A DNA stretch of 64,000 bases from Micromonospora inositola (GCF_900090285.1 NZ_LT607754.1:2480001-2544000); one strand, 5' to 3'; positions 25,744-34,881 are shown, counted from the first letter of the stretch. Program-made: numbers and translations. The notes: generated by a model not told the origin, from the letters alone.

Positions 25744-26706
25744 TCAGTCTTCCCGGTACCGGAACAGCCGGAAGTTGACGATGCTGACCACCGCCAGCAT
25801 CAGCGCGAAGAGCACGCTCATCGCGGCCGCCCGGCCCGCGTCGTAGTCGCGCAGCCCCTCGTCGACGATCCGCCAGACCACCGTCCGGGTCTGCTCGCCC
25901 GGTGCGCCCTGGGTGATCAGGAACGACTGCCCGAAGACGTTCGCCGAGGCGAGGATGGTGGTGGTCAGCACGAAGAGCAGCACCGGGCGCAGGCCGGGGA
26001 GCGTGACGTACCGGAACCGGTCCCAGCCGTTCGCGCCGTCGACCCGGGCCGCCTCGTACAGCTCGGCCGGGATGTCCTGCAGGCCGGCCAGGTAGATCAC
26101 CGCGTTGAAGCCGCAGGTCCACCAGACGGTCACCCCGACCAGCGACACCCAGGCCCACGGCACATCGGTCACCCACGGGGTGTCCGAGGGCAGGCCGACC
26201 GCTCCGAGCAGCCGGTTGACCAGGCCCAGGTTCGCGTCGAGCAGGAAGCGCCAGAGCAGGCCGATCACCGCGACGCCCAGGACGTACGGGGCGAAGAACG
26301 CCGCCCGGAAGAACGTCCGTCCGGGGAAGGACCGGTTCAGCAGCAGCGCCAACCCCAGCGGTACGACCACCAGCAGCGGCACCGACAGGAGGGTGAAGAT
26401 CGCGGTGGCCCGGACGCTGGACCACCAGTCACCGTAGATCGCCGAGTCGCTGGAGAAGAGGTCCTGGTAGTTGTCCAGCCCGATGAACGGCCGGTTCGGC
26501 AGCTGGAGGTCCCACTGGTGGAGGCTGATCCAGACTCCGAAGAGGATCGGCGCCAGCCCGAAGACTCCGAACAGGACGAGGTACGGCGCGAGGAAGAGGT
26601 ACGGGGTGGCCCGGTGCCCCCGCTCGGTGACACCCCGACGGCGGAACCGCCCCGCCGGGGGCGGCGCGTCACCGCGCGCCGCCCCGACCTCGATCACGTC
26701 CGCCAC
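25744..26706 (-). CDS. Sugar ABC transporter permease (MalF type)
   Basis: 320 residues, six main helices after a charged N-terminal extension. The EAA loop reads ELYEAARVDGANGWDRFRYVTLPGLRPVLLF. GTG start, 6 bp after the binding-protein stop and 10 bp before the next permease, so it lies inside a tight operon. The ATPase (often a shared MsiK) is not encoded here. Confidence 0.94.
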   Translation of the reverse strand: MADVIEVGAARGDAPPPAGRFRRRGVTERGHRATPYLFLAPYLVLFGVFGLAPILFGVWISLHQWDLQLPNRPFIGLDNYQDLFSSDSAIYGDWWSSVRATAIFTLLSVPLLVVVPLGLALLLNRSFPGRTFFRAAFFAPYVLGVAVIGLLWRFLLDANLGLVNRLLGAVGLPSDTPWVTDVPWAWVSLVGVTVWWTCGFNAVIYLAGLQDIPAELYEAARVDGANGWDRFRYVTLPGLRPVLLFVLTTTILASANVFGQSFLITQGAPGEQTRTVVWRIVDEGLRDYDAGRAAAMSVLFALMLAVVSIVNFRLFRYRED

Positions 26707-26712
26707 GGCGGA

Positions 26713-28044
26713 TCAGTTCCCGTACTTCTTGCGGTTGTCCTCGAGCTGCTTGTTGGCCTTCGCCACGCCGTCGTCCAGCGCCTGCTTCGGCGACTTCTTG
26801 CCCAACGCCGCCTCGTTGAAGGAGTTGTAGAAGGTGGTCATCACCTCGCCGAGGCCGGGAGCGGCCGGCGGGAAGGCCGCGTACTCCAGCTCGGGGGCGA
26901 GCGCGTTGACCTCGGTCAGGGCCTTGAAGTCGGCGCTCTCCCGGACCGCCTTGCGGGCCGGCACCTGACCGCCCTTGGCCCAGTCCAGCGAGTGCTGGCT
27001 GAGCCAGTTGATGAAGACCTTCGCCCCGGAGACCTTGTTGTTGTCGCCGCCGCGCTGCTTGACGATGGTGAAGTTGTGCGAGTTGGCCCAGGCGGCCTGC
27101 TGGCTGCCGATCTGCGGCAGCGGCGCGACGCCCCACTGCACGGCGGGGCTCTTCTTCAGGTCGTTGATCTGCCAGATGCCGTTCCAGTTGAACGCGTTCT
27201 TGCCACTCTTGAGCGCCAGGTAGTCGGCGTCCTGGCCGACGTTGGCCGGGGAGTACCCCTGCTTGATCATGTCGACCAGCCAGGTGCACGCCTCGACCGC
27301 CGGGTCGGAGTTGAAGGTCGCCTTCGCGACCTCGCCGTCGAAGAGCGTGCCGCCCCACTGGTGCAGCAGCGAGTAGAAGGTCATCCCGCCGGTGAACTGG
27401 AACGGGCTCACCCAGAAGCCCTGCACGCCGGACTTCTTCAGCTCGGCCAGCGCGGCGGTGTACTCGTCCTTCGTCGCCGGCGGCTTGTTCGGGTCGAGGC
27501 CGGCCTTCTCCATGACCGCCTTGTTGTAGTACAGGCCGAGCGGGTGCATGTCCAGCGGGATGCCGTACCGCTTGTCGTGGTAGAGCCCGCCCTTCCAGAC
27601 GGTCGGGGCGAAGTCGCCCTCGCTCAGCTCCAACGTCTTCGCCACGTCGTCCAGCTCCATGATCACGCCACGGGCGGCGAAGGTAGCGAGCTGGTCCATG
27701 TGCATGACCGCGATGTCCGGGCCGTTGCCGCTGGAGACCGCCCCGGGAAGCTTGCTGTAGTAGTCCTGCCACTCGTAGGTGACCACGCCCACGGCGATGT
27801 TCTGGTGCTCGCTGTTGAACTGCTCGACCAGCTTCTTGAAGATGTCGCCGTCGCCGCCGGTGAACCCGTTCCACAGCTTCAGGTCGACCTTCGGGCCGGT
27901 GTAGTCCTTGCCGCCGTTCCCGGCGGCGGTGGAACCGCCGGTGCTGCTGCCGCCGCCGCAGCCGGCCAGGGTCAGCGTGGCCGCGGCGCCGAGCCCGACG
28001 CCGAGCCCGAGCAGGCGACGCCGGCTCATCTCGTTCTGGATCAT
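26713..28044 (-). CDS. Sugar-binding lipoprotein of ABC importer
   Basis: 443 residues. The N-terminus SRRRLLGLGVG...LTLAGCGGG shows twin-Arg-like charges and a lipobox Cys. The extracytoplasmic solute-binding family 1 fold shows VDLKLWNGFTGGDGDIFKKLVEQFN and GPDIAVMHMDQLATFA. Context between an arabinofuranosidase and a GH43 enzyme suggests arabino-oligosaccharide or arabinose uptake. GGAGAACC precedes the ATG. Confidence 0.93.
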   Translation of the reverse strand: MIQNEMSRRRLLGLGVGLGAAATLTLAGCGGGSSTGGSTAAGNGGKDYTGPKVDLKLWNGFTGGDGDIFKKLVEQFNSEHQNIAVGVVTYEWQDYYSKLPGAVSSGNGPDIAVMHMDQLATFAARGVIMELDDVAKTLELSEGDFAPTVWKGGLYHDKRYGIPLDMHPLGLYYNKAVMEKAGLDPNKPPATKDEYTAALAELKKSGVQGFWVSPFQFTGGMTFYSLLHQWGGTLFDGEVAKATFNSDPAVEACTWLVDMIKQGYSPANVGQDADYLALKSGKNAFNWNGIWQINDLKKSPAVQWGVAPLPQIGSQQAAWANSHNFTIVKQRGGDNNKVSGAKVFINWLSQHSLDWAKGGQVPARKAVRESADFKALTEVNALAPELEYAAFPPAAPGLGEVMTTFYNSFNEAALGKKSPKQALDDGVAKANKQLEDNRKKYGN

Positions 28045-28080
28045 GCGGTTCTCCTTGGGGACGGGATGAAGTTTGCCTGG

Positions 28081-29592
28081 TCAGGGCTGAGGCGCGAAGC
28101 GCAGCAGGTTCCAGGAGCAGGCGGGCAGCCGGACGGTGCCCCGGCCGCCGTTCCAGGTGGGGCTGGTGAGCTCCCGTGGCGTCACCCGCTCGGGCTCGGC
28201 CTCGGTGTTCGTGGCCGCCGGCTCGGACCCGGCAGCGAGAGTGAGGTGCTGCTCGGGGCGCAGCCCGGGCAGGCCGCGCAGGTCGAGGTCGAGCGGGAGG
28301 TCCGCGTCGCCCCGGTTGACCGCGAAGACGGCCAGGGTTCCCGTCTCCTCGTCGTGCACCGCGACGGTGTCCAGCACCGGCACGTCGCCGTACTTCTTCG
28401 TCTCGTAGCTCGGGGAGACCGGCTCGGTGCGCAGCACGGTGCCCCGCGCGTACCGGGCGGTGAGGGCGAACGGGTGGAAGATGCTCTGCCGCCAGGCCGG
28501 CCCGCCGGTGCGGGTGCGGATCGGGGCGATCACGTTGGCGAGCTGCGCCTGGCAGGCGACGCCGACCCGGTCGGCGTGCCGGAGCAGGGTGATCAGCAGG
28601 TCGCCGACCACCACCGCGTCGACCGCGGTGAAGTCGTCCTCGATCAGCGCCGGCGCCTCCACCCAGCCGCGCCGGTCCAGGTCGGCCTTGAGGCGGGACT
28701 CGTACCAGACGTTCCACTCGTCGAAGGAGATCTTCAGCTTGCGCTTGTGCCGCTGCTTGGCGGCCACGTGGTCGGCGGTGGCGACGACGTCCGTGATGAA
28801 GTTGTCCATGTCGACCGCGGAGGCCAGGATGCTGGCCCGGTCGCCGTCGGACGGGTCGTAGTAGGTGTGGGCGGAGATGTAGTCGACGTGCTCGTAGGTG
28901 TGCTCCAGGACGGTGGCCTCCCACGCGGCGAAGGTGGGCATCCGCCGGTTCGAGCTGCCGCAGGCGATCAAGCTGATCGACGGGTCGATCAGCTTCATCG
29001 CCCGGGCCGTCTCGGCGGCGAGCCGGCCGTACTCGTCGGCGGTCTTGTGACCGACCTGCCACGGGCCGTCCAGCTCGTTGCCGAGGCACCAGAGCCGCAC
29101 CCCGTACGGCTCCTCGGCGCCGTGCTTGCGGCGCAGGTCCGACAGCTGGGTACCGCCCGGGTGGTTGGTGTACTCCAGCAGGTCGCAGGCCTCCTGCACG
29201 CCCCGGGTGCCGAGGTTGACCGCCATCATCGGCTCCACGCCGGCCCCGGCCGCCCAGGTCATGAACTCGTCGAGCCCGAACGTGTTGGTCTCGATCGTCT
29301 TCCAGGCCAGGTCGAGCCGGCGGGGCCGGTCGCCGACCGGGCCGACGCCGTCCTCCCACCGGTAGCCGGAGACGAAGTTGCCGCCGGGGTAGCGGACGAC
29401 CGAGACGCCCAGCTCGCGGGTCAGGTCGAGCACGTCGCCGCGGAGGCCGCGGCCGTCGGCGGTGGGATGTCCCGGCTCGTAGATCCCGCCGTAGACGCAG
29501 CGCCCCATGTGCTCGACGAAGGAACCGAAGAGCCGGCGGTCGGCCGGTCCGATCGCGAACGCCGGGTCGATCGTCAGCTGTGCGCTCCGCAA
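28081..29592 (-). CDS. GH51 alpha-L-arabinofuranosidase
   Basis: 503 residues. No signal peptide, so probably intracellular. The TIM-barrel catalytic residues are visible: acid/base Glu in VRLWCLGNELDGPWQVG and nucleophile Glu in ISFDEWNVWYES. The N-terminal block RLFGSFVEHMGRCVYGGIYEP and the beta-sandwich C-terminus are typical of the family. It releases arabinose from imported oligosaccharides. The start is TTG 29592, with AAAGGTGG about 7 nt upstream and no in-frame ATG/GTG nearby. First gene of the operon, under the LacI operators. Confidence 0.94.
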   Translation of the reverse strand: MRSAQLTIDPAFAIGPADRRLFGSFVEHMGRCVYGGIYEPGHPTADGRGLRGDVLDLTRELGVSVVRYPGGNFVSGYRWEDGVGPVGDRPRRLDLAWKTIETNTFGLDEFMTWAAGAGVEPMMAVNLGTRGVQEACDLLEYTNHPGGTQLSDLRRKHGAEEPYGVRLWCLGNELDGPWQVGHKTADEYGRLAAETARAMKLIDPSISLIACGSSNRRMPTFAAWEATVLEHTYEHVDYISAHTYYDPSDGDRASILASAVDMDNFITDVVATADHVAAKQRHKRKLKISFDEWNVWYESRLKADLDRRGWVEAPALIEDDFTAVDAVVVGDLLITLLRHADRVGVACQAQLANVIAPIRTRTGGPAWRQSIFHPFALTARYARGTVLRTEPVSPSYETKKYGDVPVLDTVAVHDEETGTLAVFAVNRGDADLPLDLDLRGLPGLRPEQHLTLAAGSEPAATNTEAEPERVTPRELTSPTWNGGRGTVRLPACSWNLLRFAPQP

Positions 29593-29656
29593 CGGGTGCC
29601 ACCTTTCCTCGTGCCGGGTGCCGGGGTGACCGCGGTCACTCCGTACCTCAGGTTTC

Positions 29657-29681
29657 TACAACGTTGTAAGCAACGTTGTAA
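29657..29681. promoter_or_regulatory. Tandem LacI-type operators
   Basis: TACAACGTTGTA (29657-29668) is a perfect 12-bp palindrome, followed by GCAACGTTGTAA (29670-29681). Both share the core CAACGTTG, and their centres are 12 bp apart, about one helical turn. The pair lies between the GH51 operon start (29592) and the LacI gene start (29735), so one repressor could control both directions. Confidence 0.85.
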
Positions 29682-29734
29682 AGGGGTGCGGAGGCGGTAG
29701 AGTGCCGGCAGCACCGACACCGGGAGGGTTGGCA

Positions 29735-30745
29735 GTGCGGCACAGGCTCAAGGACGTCGCCGAGCGGGCCGGCGTGTCGGTGAAGACCGTCTCCAACGTG
29801 GTCAACGGCTACCTGCATGTCCGACCGGACACCCGGGCCCGGGTGGAGGAGGCGATCGCCGAGCTGAACTACCGGCCCAACCTCTCCGCGCGCAACCTCC
29901 GCAAGGGGCGGACCGGGGTGATCGCCCTGGCCGTCCCGGAGCTGGACATCCCGTACTTCGCCGAGCTGGCTCGGCACGTCGTCACCGCCGCCGCCGAGCA
30001 CGGCTGGACGGTGCTGATCGACCAGACCGGGGGCGGCCCGGAGCAGGAACGCAAGGTCGCCAGCGGGATCGGCGACCACATGATCGACGGGCTGATCTTC
30101 AGCCCGCTGGCGCTCACCGCCGACGACCTCACCGGCCTCGACGGCATGCCGATGGTGCTGCTCGGCGAGCGGGTCGACCACGGCCCGGCCGACCACGTCG
30201 TGGTGGACAACGTGGCCGCCGCCCGGGAGGTCACCGCCCACCTGATCGGGCTCGGCCGGCGCCGGATCGCCGCCATCGGCTCGCAGCGCACCCCCGAGGG
30301 CGCCAGCGCCCGGCTCCGCCTGGCCGGCTACACCGCCGCCCTGGCAGACGCCGGTATCGGGTACGACGAGAAGCTGGTGGCGCCCGCACCGGCCTGGCAC
30401 CGCGCGGACGGCGCCGCCGCCATGCGCGACCTGCTCTCCTCCGGCGTACGCCCCGACGCTGTCTTCTGTTTCAACGACACCCTCGCCCTCGGCGCCCTGC
30501 GCGCCCTGCACGAGGCGGGGTTGCGGGTGCCCGAGGACGTCGCGGTGGCCGGCTTCGACGACATCGAGGACGGGCGCTTCTCCATCCCCACCCTCACCAC
30601 CGTCGCCCCGGACAAGGAACGCATCGCGCGGCTCGCGGTGGAACTGCTGGCCGGCCGCCTCGACGGCGACCGGGAGGCGCCGCCCCGGGAGCTCACCGCC
30701 CCCCACCGGCTGGCCACCCGCGAGAGCACCACCGGCCGCCCCTGA
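29735..30745 (+). CDS. LacI-family repressor of the arabinoside operon
   Basis: 336 residues. The N-terminal HTH is RLKDVAERAGVSVKTVSNVVNG, with hinge ELNYRPNLSARNLRKGRTG. A periplasmic-binding-like sensor domain contains FCFNDTLALGALRALHEAG and VAVAGFDDIEDGRFSIPTLTTV. GTG 29735 has GGGAGG upstream. It diverges from the GH51-ABC-GH43 operon over two CAACGTTG palindromes. Derepression by arabinose or an arabino-oligosaccharide is likely. Confidence 0.94.
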   Translation: MRHRLKDVAERAGVSVKTVSNVVNGYLHVRPDTRARVEEAIAELNYRPNLSARNLRKGRTGVIALAVPELDIPYFAELARHVVTAAAEHGWTVLIDQTGGGPEQERKVASGIGDHMIDGLIFSPLALTADDLTGLDGMPMVLLGERVDHGPADHVVVDNVAAAREVTAHLIGLGRRRIAAIGSQRTPEGASARLRLAGYTAALADAGIGYDEKLVAPAPAWHRADGAAAMRDLLSSGVRPDAVFCFNDTLALGALRALHEAGLRVPEDVAVAGFDDIEDGRFSIPTLTTVAPDKERIARLAVELLAGRLDGDREAPPRELTAPHRLATRESTTGRP

Positions 30746-30763
30746 CCTGCGCCGGGCCGGCGG

Positions 30764-31489
30764 TCAGTCGAAGAAGCGGGCCAGGTGGGTCGGGGCGGGC
30801 GCCGGGTCGTCCGGGCCGACCGGGGTCAGGTCGGCGAAGATCGAGGCGCCGTCGCAGCTGGAGTGCAGGGGATACCAGCGCGGGGTGCCCGGCGGGCGCT
30901 GACCGCAGATGCCCTTGAACGTCTGCACGTCCAGCAGCCGGACGTGGGTCGGGTCGGCGACCGCGTTCACGTGCCGCCACCAGGGGCTCATCACGTGCAG
31001 CACGCCACCCGGCCGGAGCGTCCGGTGGCACTCGTCCAGCAGCGGCAGGAAGTCGATCAGGTGCTCCAGGATGTGCACCGCGAAGAACACGTCCACCGAG
31101 TCGTCGGCCAGCGGCAGCGAGCCGGAGAGGTCGGCCACCGCGTCCACCCCCGCCGCGGGGTAGATGTCCAACCCCAGGTTGCCCGGCCACTGCTTGGTCG
31201 CCCCGCAGCCCAGGTCCACCACCACCGGGGCGCGGCCGCCGACGCGTACCCTGCACCAGACGCCGAGCACGCCGGCGAGCCGGCCGACCAGATCGCGGAC
31301 CAGCCGCAGCTCGGCCGGGTCGGCGACCTCGCCGGTCAGGTGCGCGACGCCCCGGTCGAAGCGCACCTCCACCGCCAGCGGGCGCAGCCGGTCGTCGTGC
31401 CGGGCCAGATCGGCCCACGCCTCGGCGAGGAACCCGTCGACCTTGCGCAGCCGCTCGGCCGAGGGTGCGGACTGGGCCATCGCGACCAT
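30764..31489 (-). CDS. SAM methyltransferase with N-terminal BON-like domain
   Basis: 241 residues. Residues about 35-85 (LAVEVRFDRGVAHLTGEVADPAELRLV...VLGVWCRVRV) fit the BON fold seen in OsmY-type proteins. Residues about 88-190 form a class I methyltransferase: VVVDLGCGATKQWPGNLGLD, DVFFAVHILEHLIDFLPLL and RTLRPGGVLHV. Strong SD GGAGGTGG before ATG 31489. The C-terminal region (GICGQRPPGTPRWYPLHSSCDG) is unusual. BON domains usually bind membranes or partners, so the enzyme may act on a lipid or envelope substrate; that is inference. It is convergent with LacI, 18 bp apart. Confidence 0.83.
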   Translation of the reverse strand: MVAMAQSAPSAERLRKVDGFLAEAWADLARHDDRLRPLAVEVRFDRGVAHLTGEVADPAELRLVRDLVGRLAGVLGVWCRVRVGGRAPVVVDLGCGATKQWPGNLGLDIYPAAGVDAVADLSGSLPLADDSVDVFFAVHILEHLIDFLPLLDECHRTLRPGGVLHVMSPWWRHVNAVADPTHVRLLDVQTFKGICGQRPPGTPRWYPLHSSCDGASIFADLTPVGPDDPAPAPTHLARFFD

Positions 31490-31578
31490 GAGCCACCTCC
31501 GGGCCGCCCGTTACCCGCATCCCCGCCCGGTATGCCTGGGCGGCCGCATCTTCGGCCAGCTGAGGCCGGCGCGGCAGG

Positions 31579-31899
31579 TCAGCCGGAGATGGTCCGGCGG
31601 GCCGTGCGGCCCGCGCCGCGCATCCGCTGGCGGGGCTGCGGGGCCACCGTCTTCGGCCGCTTGAGGTGGTACCGGTGCAGCTCGTTGTGGCCGGGCAGCG
31701 ACGGGTCCTCGCTCATCGCCACCAGCTCCCAGCCCTGGTCACCGGCCCGGTTCAGGTGGGCCAGCGCGGTGTCGCCGTACGGGGTGACGTCGACCATCGA
31801 GCCGTCCGGGCCGTACCAGATGAAGACGACCTCCCACCCGATGTCGGTGGTGGCCGCCTGGCGACGACGGACCAGCAGCGCGTACTCCCACTTGAGCAT
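31579..31899 (-). CDS. Small hypothetical protein
   Basis: 106 residues: MLKWEYALLVRRRQ, a WEVVFIWYGPDGS strand pair, and GDQGWELVAMSEDP, which resembles the DUF4177-like GWELV motif of small alpha/beta proteins. A basic C-terminal tail (RPKTVAPQPRQRMRGAGRTARR) follows. No catalytic motif is visible. It lies between the methyltransferase and ABC-F genes and may be co-transcribed with ABC-F upstream. Confidence 0.72.
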   Translation of the reverse strand: MLKWEYALLVRRRQAATTDIGWEVVFIWYGPDGSMVDVTPYGDTALAHLNRAGDQGWELVAMSEDPSLPGHNELHRYHLKRPKTVAPQPRQRMRGAGRTARRTISG

Positions 31900-31937
31900 G
31901 GGGTCATTGTCACCCCGCGCGCGCCCGCCGGCATGGA

Positions 31938-33575
31938 TCAATCCTCGGCGATCCGTCCGGCGTCGACCCGCAGCCGCCGGTTGACGCTCACCGCGTCCAG
32001 CATCCGCCGGTCGTGGGTCACCAGCAGCAGGGTGCCCGGGTAGTTCGCCAGCGCCGACTCCAGCTGCTCGATCGCCGGCAGGTCCAGGTGGTTGGTCGGC
32101 TCGTCCAGCACCAGCAGGTTGACCCCGCGCCCCTGGAGCAGGGCCAGCGCCGCGCGGGTCCGCTCGCCCGGCGAGAGGGTCGCCGCCGGCCGCAGCACGT
32201 GCGCCGCGCGCAGGCCGAACTTGGCCAGCAGCGTCCGCACGTCCGCCGGCGTCAGCTCCGGTACGGCGGCGCCGAACGCGTCCAGCAGGGGCTGGTCGCC
32301 CAGAAAGAGGCCGCGAGCCTGGTCGACCTCGCCGACCACCACCCCGGGACCGAGCGCCGAGTGCCCGTCGTCCAGCGGCAGCCGGCCCAGCAGCGCGGCG
32401 AGCAGAGTGCTCTTGCCGGAGCCGTTCGCCCCGGTGATCGCCACCCGGTCCGCCCAGTCGATCTGCAGGTCCACCGGGCCGAGGGTGAAGCCGCCCCGGC
32501 GTACCACGGCTCCGCGCAGCGCGGCCACGACGGCTCCGGCGCGGGGCGCGGCGGCGATCTCCATCCGCAGCTCCCACTCCTTGCGCGGCTCCTCGACCAC
32601 CTCCAGCCGCTCGATCAGCCGCTCGGTCTGCTTCGCCTTGGCCGCCTGCTTCTCGGTCGACTCGGCCCGGAACTTGCGGCCGATCTTGTCGTTGTCGGTG
32701 GACTTGCGCCGGGCGTTCTTCACGCCCTTCTCCATCCAGGCGCGCTGGGTGCGGGCCCGGGCCTCCAGCGCCGCGCGGGTGTCGGCGTACTCCTCGTAGC
32801 CGGCGCGGGCGTGCCGGCGGGCCACCTCCCGCTCCTCCAGGTACGCCGCGTAGCCGCCGCCGTAGTGCCGGACCTGCTGCTGGGCGAGGTCCAGCTCCAG
32901 CACCCGGGTCACCGTCCGGGTCAGGAACTCGCGGTCGTGGCTGACCAGCACGGTGCCGGCGCGCAGCCCGGTGACGAACCGCTCCAACCGGTCGAGCCCG
33001 GCCAGGTCGAGGTCGTTGGTGGGCTCGTCGAGCAGGAAGATGTCGTACCGGCTGAGCAGCAGGGAAGCCAGCCCGGCCCGGGCCGCCTGACCGCCGGAGA
33101 GACCGGTCATCGGGTGGTCCAGGTCCACGGTCAGCCCCAGCTCCGCGGCGACCTGTTCCGCGCGTTCCTCCAGATCCGCGCCGCCCAGGCCGAGCCAGCG
33201 CTCCAGAGCCTCCGCGTACCCGTCGTCGGCGCCGTCCGCGCCCGCGGTGAGCGCCTCGGTGGCGGCGTCCAGCGCGCCCTGCGCCGCGGCGACCCCGGTA
33301 CGCCGGGCCAGGAAGTCGCGGACCGTCTCGCCCGGCCGGCGCTCCGGCTCCTGCGGCAGGTAGCCGACCGTGGCGGCGGGCGGGTTCAGCGAGACGCTGC
33401 CCAGCTCCACCGGCTGGAGCCCGGCGAGGGTACGCAGCAGGGTCGACTTGCCCGCCCCGTTCACCCCGACCAGCCCGACCACGTCGCCGGGGGCGACCAC
33501 CAGTTCCAGGTCGGAGAAGAGCAGCCGGTCACCGTGCCCGGCAGCGAGGTCCTTGACGATCAACGTGGCGCTCAT
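31938..33575 (-). CDS. ABC-F family ATPase
   Basis: 545 residues with two nucleotide-binding domains and no membrane segments. NBD1: GVNGAGKSTLL, LSGGQAARAGLASLLLSRYD and FLLDEPTNDLD. The linker is a long charged coiled coil near residues 235-310. NBD2: GANGSGKSTLL, LSPGERTRAALALLQG and LVLDEPTNHLD. ABC-F proteins act on ribosomes in translation or antibiotic protection; which subgroup applies is unclear. It starts 77 bp from the divergent ROK gene. Confidence 0.93.
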   Translation of the reverse strand: MSATLIVKDLAAGHGDRLLFSDLELVVAPGDVVGLVGVNGAGKSTLLRTLAGLQPVELGSVSLNPPAATVGYLPQEPERRPGETVRDFLARRTGVAAAQGALDAATEALTAGADGADDGYAEALERWLGLGGADLEERAEQVAAELGLTVDLDHPMTGLSGGQAARAGLASLLLSRYDIFLLDEPTNDLDLAGLDRLERFVTGLRAGTVLVSHDREFLTRTVTRVLELDLAQQQVRHYGGGYAAYLEEREVARRHARAGYEEYADTRAALEARARTQRAWMEKGVKNARRKSTDNDKIGRKFRAESTEKQAAKAKQTERLIERLEVVEEPRKEWELRMEIAAAPRAGAVVAALRGAVVRRGGFTLGPVDLQIDWADRVAITGANGSGKSTLLAALLGRLPLDDGHSALGPGVVVGEVDQARGLFLGDQPLLDAFGAAVPELTPADVRTLLAKFGLRAAHVLRPAATLSPGERTRAALALLQGRGVNLLVLDEPTNHLDLPAIEQLESALANYPGTLLLVTHDRRMLDAVSVNRRLRVDAGRIAED

Positions 33576-33607
33576 GAGAAGGTCGAGCCTACCGGCGCGC
33601 GATCCGG

Positions 33608-33628
33608 TTACCGGCGCCCCGCCGGTAA
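33608..33628. promoter_or_regulatory. Palindrome in ABC-F/ROK divergent promoter
   Basis: TTACCGGCG-CCC-CGCCGGTAA has perfect 9-bp arms in the 77-bp spacer between ABC-F and the ROK kinase. It is a candidate operator serving both directions, or an RNA hairpin in the ABC-F leader. Confidence 0.5.
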
Positions 33629-33652
33629 GCGGGCTGAGGGAGACTCACGGGC

Positions 33653-34423
33653 GTGGTGACCACTCTGGCGATCGACTGTGGGGGCGGCGGGATCAAGGCG
33701 TCGGTGCTGGACGCCGCCGGGACGATGCGGGCCCGGCCGCTGCGGGTGCCGACGCCCTACCCCCTGCCGCCGTCGCTGTTCGCGAAGACCCTGCTGGACC
33801 TGGGCGCCCGGCTGCCGTCAGCGGACCGGATGACCGTCGGCATGCCGGGCATGATCCGGCACGGTGTGGTGGTGGCGACCCCGCACTACGTGACCCGGTC
33901 CGGGCCGCGCAGCAAGGTCGACCCGGACCTGGTCGCCGAGTGGTCCGGGTACGACGCGCGCAGCGCGCTCGCCGAGGCGTTCGGGGTCCCGGCGCTGGTG
34001 CTCAACGACGCCGAGGTGCACGGCGCGGGGGTGGTCGCCGGGACCGGCTGCGAGCTGGTGCTGACCCTCGGCACCGGGCTGGGCAGCGCGCTCTTCGACG
34101 GCGGGGTGCTCGCCCCGCACCTGGAGCTGTCGCACGCGCCGGTGCGCTGGGGCACCACCTACGACACGTACGTGGGGGAGCCGGAGCGGCGCCGGCTCGG
34201 CGACGCGTTCTGGTCCCGGCGCATCCGGCAGGTGGTCGACGGCCTGCGCCCGGTGTTCCGCTGGGACCGGCTCTACCTGGGCGGGGGAAACTCCCGGTTG
34301 ATCCGCCCGGAACAACTGGGCCGGATGGGGGACGATGTCGTGGTCGTCCCGAACACGGCCGGAATCGTCGGCGGTGTCCGGGCGTGGGACCTGCTGGGCG
34401 ACCGGTACGACCCGACCCCCTGA
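33653..34423 (+). CDS. ROK-family sugar kinase (polyphosphate-glucokinase-like)
   Basis: 256 residues. ATP site MVTTLAIDCGGGGIKASVLD; sugar site region ALVLNDAEVHGAGVV; second phosphate motif LTLGTGLGSALFDGG; C-terminal YLGGGNSRLI. The short length and arrangement resemble the PpgK branch, but the ROK CxCGxxGC zinc motif is absent. Phosphorylation of glucose or a related sugar is likely. GTG 33653, with GAGGGAG upstream; the next codon is also GTG. Confidence 0.85.
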   Translation: MVTTLAIDCGGGGIKASVLDAAGTMRARPLRVPTPYPLPPSLFAKTLLDLGARLPSADRMTVGMPGMIRHGVVVATPHYVTRSGPRSKVDPDLVAEWSGYDARSALAEAFGVPALVLNDAEVHGAGVVAGTGCELVLTLGTGLGSALFDGGVLAPHLELSHAPVRWGTTYDTYVGEPERRRLGDAFWSRRIRQVVDGLRPVFRWDRLYLGGGNSRLIRPEQLGRMGDDVVVVPNTAGIVGGVRAWDLLGDRYDPTP

Positions 34424-34512
34424 CGCAACTTCCGCGAACGGAACACTCGCGATACGGCCGGTGTTGTGCCAACGTCGAACAAAGGGCGGCGCGACACGAG
34501 GAGGTGGGTCGA

Positions 34513-34881
34513 GTGGATCTTCTGGCGGACTACCGGCGGGCGACCATGTTCTTCGAAACGGGTGACCCGACCGGAGCGGCGCGGCTGCTCGAGCCGATCG
34601 TCGAGGCGGAACCCGGCAACTCCTCAGTCCGGCAGCTGCTGGCCCGGGCGTACTTTCAGTCGGCCCAGCTCAACCGGGCCGAGGAGCAGCTGCGCGAGCT
34701 GGTCGACCGGGACCCGAGCGACCACTACGCGCACCACGTGCTGGGCCGGACGCTGGAGCGGATGAACCGGTACGCCGACGCGCTGCGGCACCTGCGCATC
34801 GCGGCGGCCATGTACTCGACCAACACCGACTACACGACCGCGCTGCGCCGGGTGGAGAGCCGGGTCAGCGGCGGCCGCTGA
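34513..34881 (+). CDS. Short tetratricopeptide-repeat protein
   Basis: 122 residues, almost all alpha-helical TPR: DYRRATMFFETGDPTGAARLLEPI, NSSVRQLLARAYFQSAQLNRAEEQL and HYAHHVLGRTLERMNRYADALRHL. No signal peptide. Probably an adaptor. GTG 34513 was chosen because GAGGAGG lies 7 nt upstream. Confidence 0.86.
   Translation: MDLLADYRRATMFFETGDPTGAARLLEPIVEAEPGNSSVRQLLARAYFQSAQLNRAEEQLRELVDRDPSDHYAHHVLGRTLERMNRYADALRHLRIAAAMYSTNTDYTTALRRVESRVSGGR

Noticed and set aside
26518..29700. Long plus-strand open frame across the arabinoside operon
   Set aside because: Antisense to the GH51, binding-protein and permease genes. Low-complexity translation with no recognisable motif.
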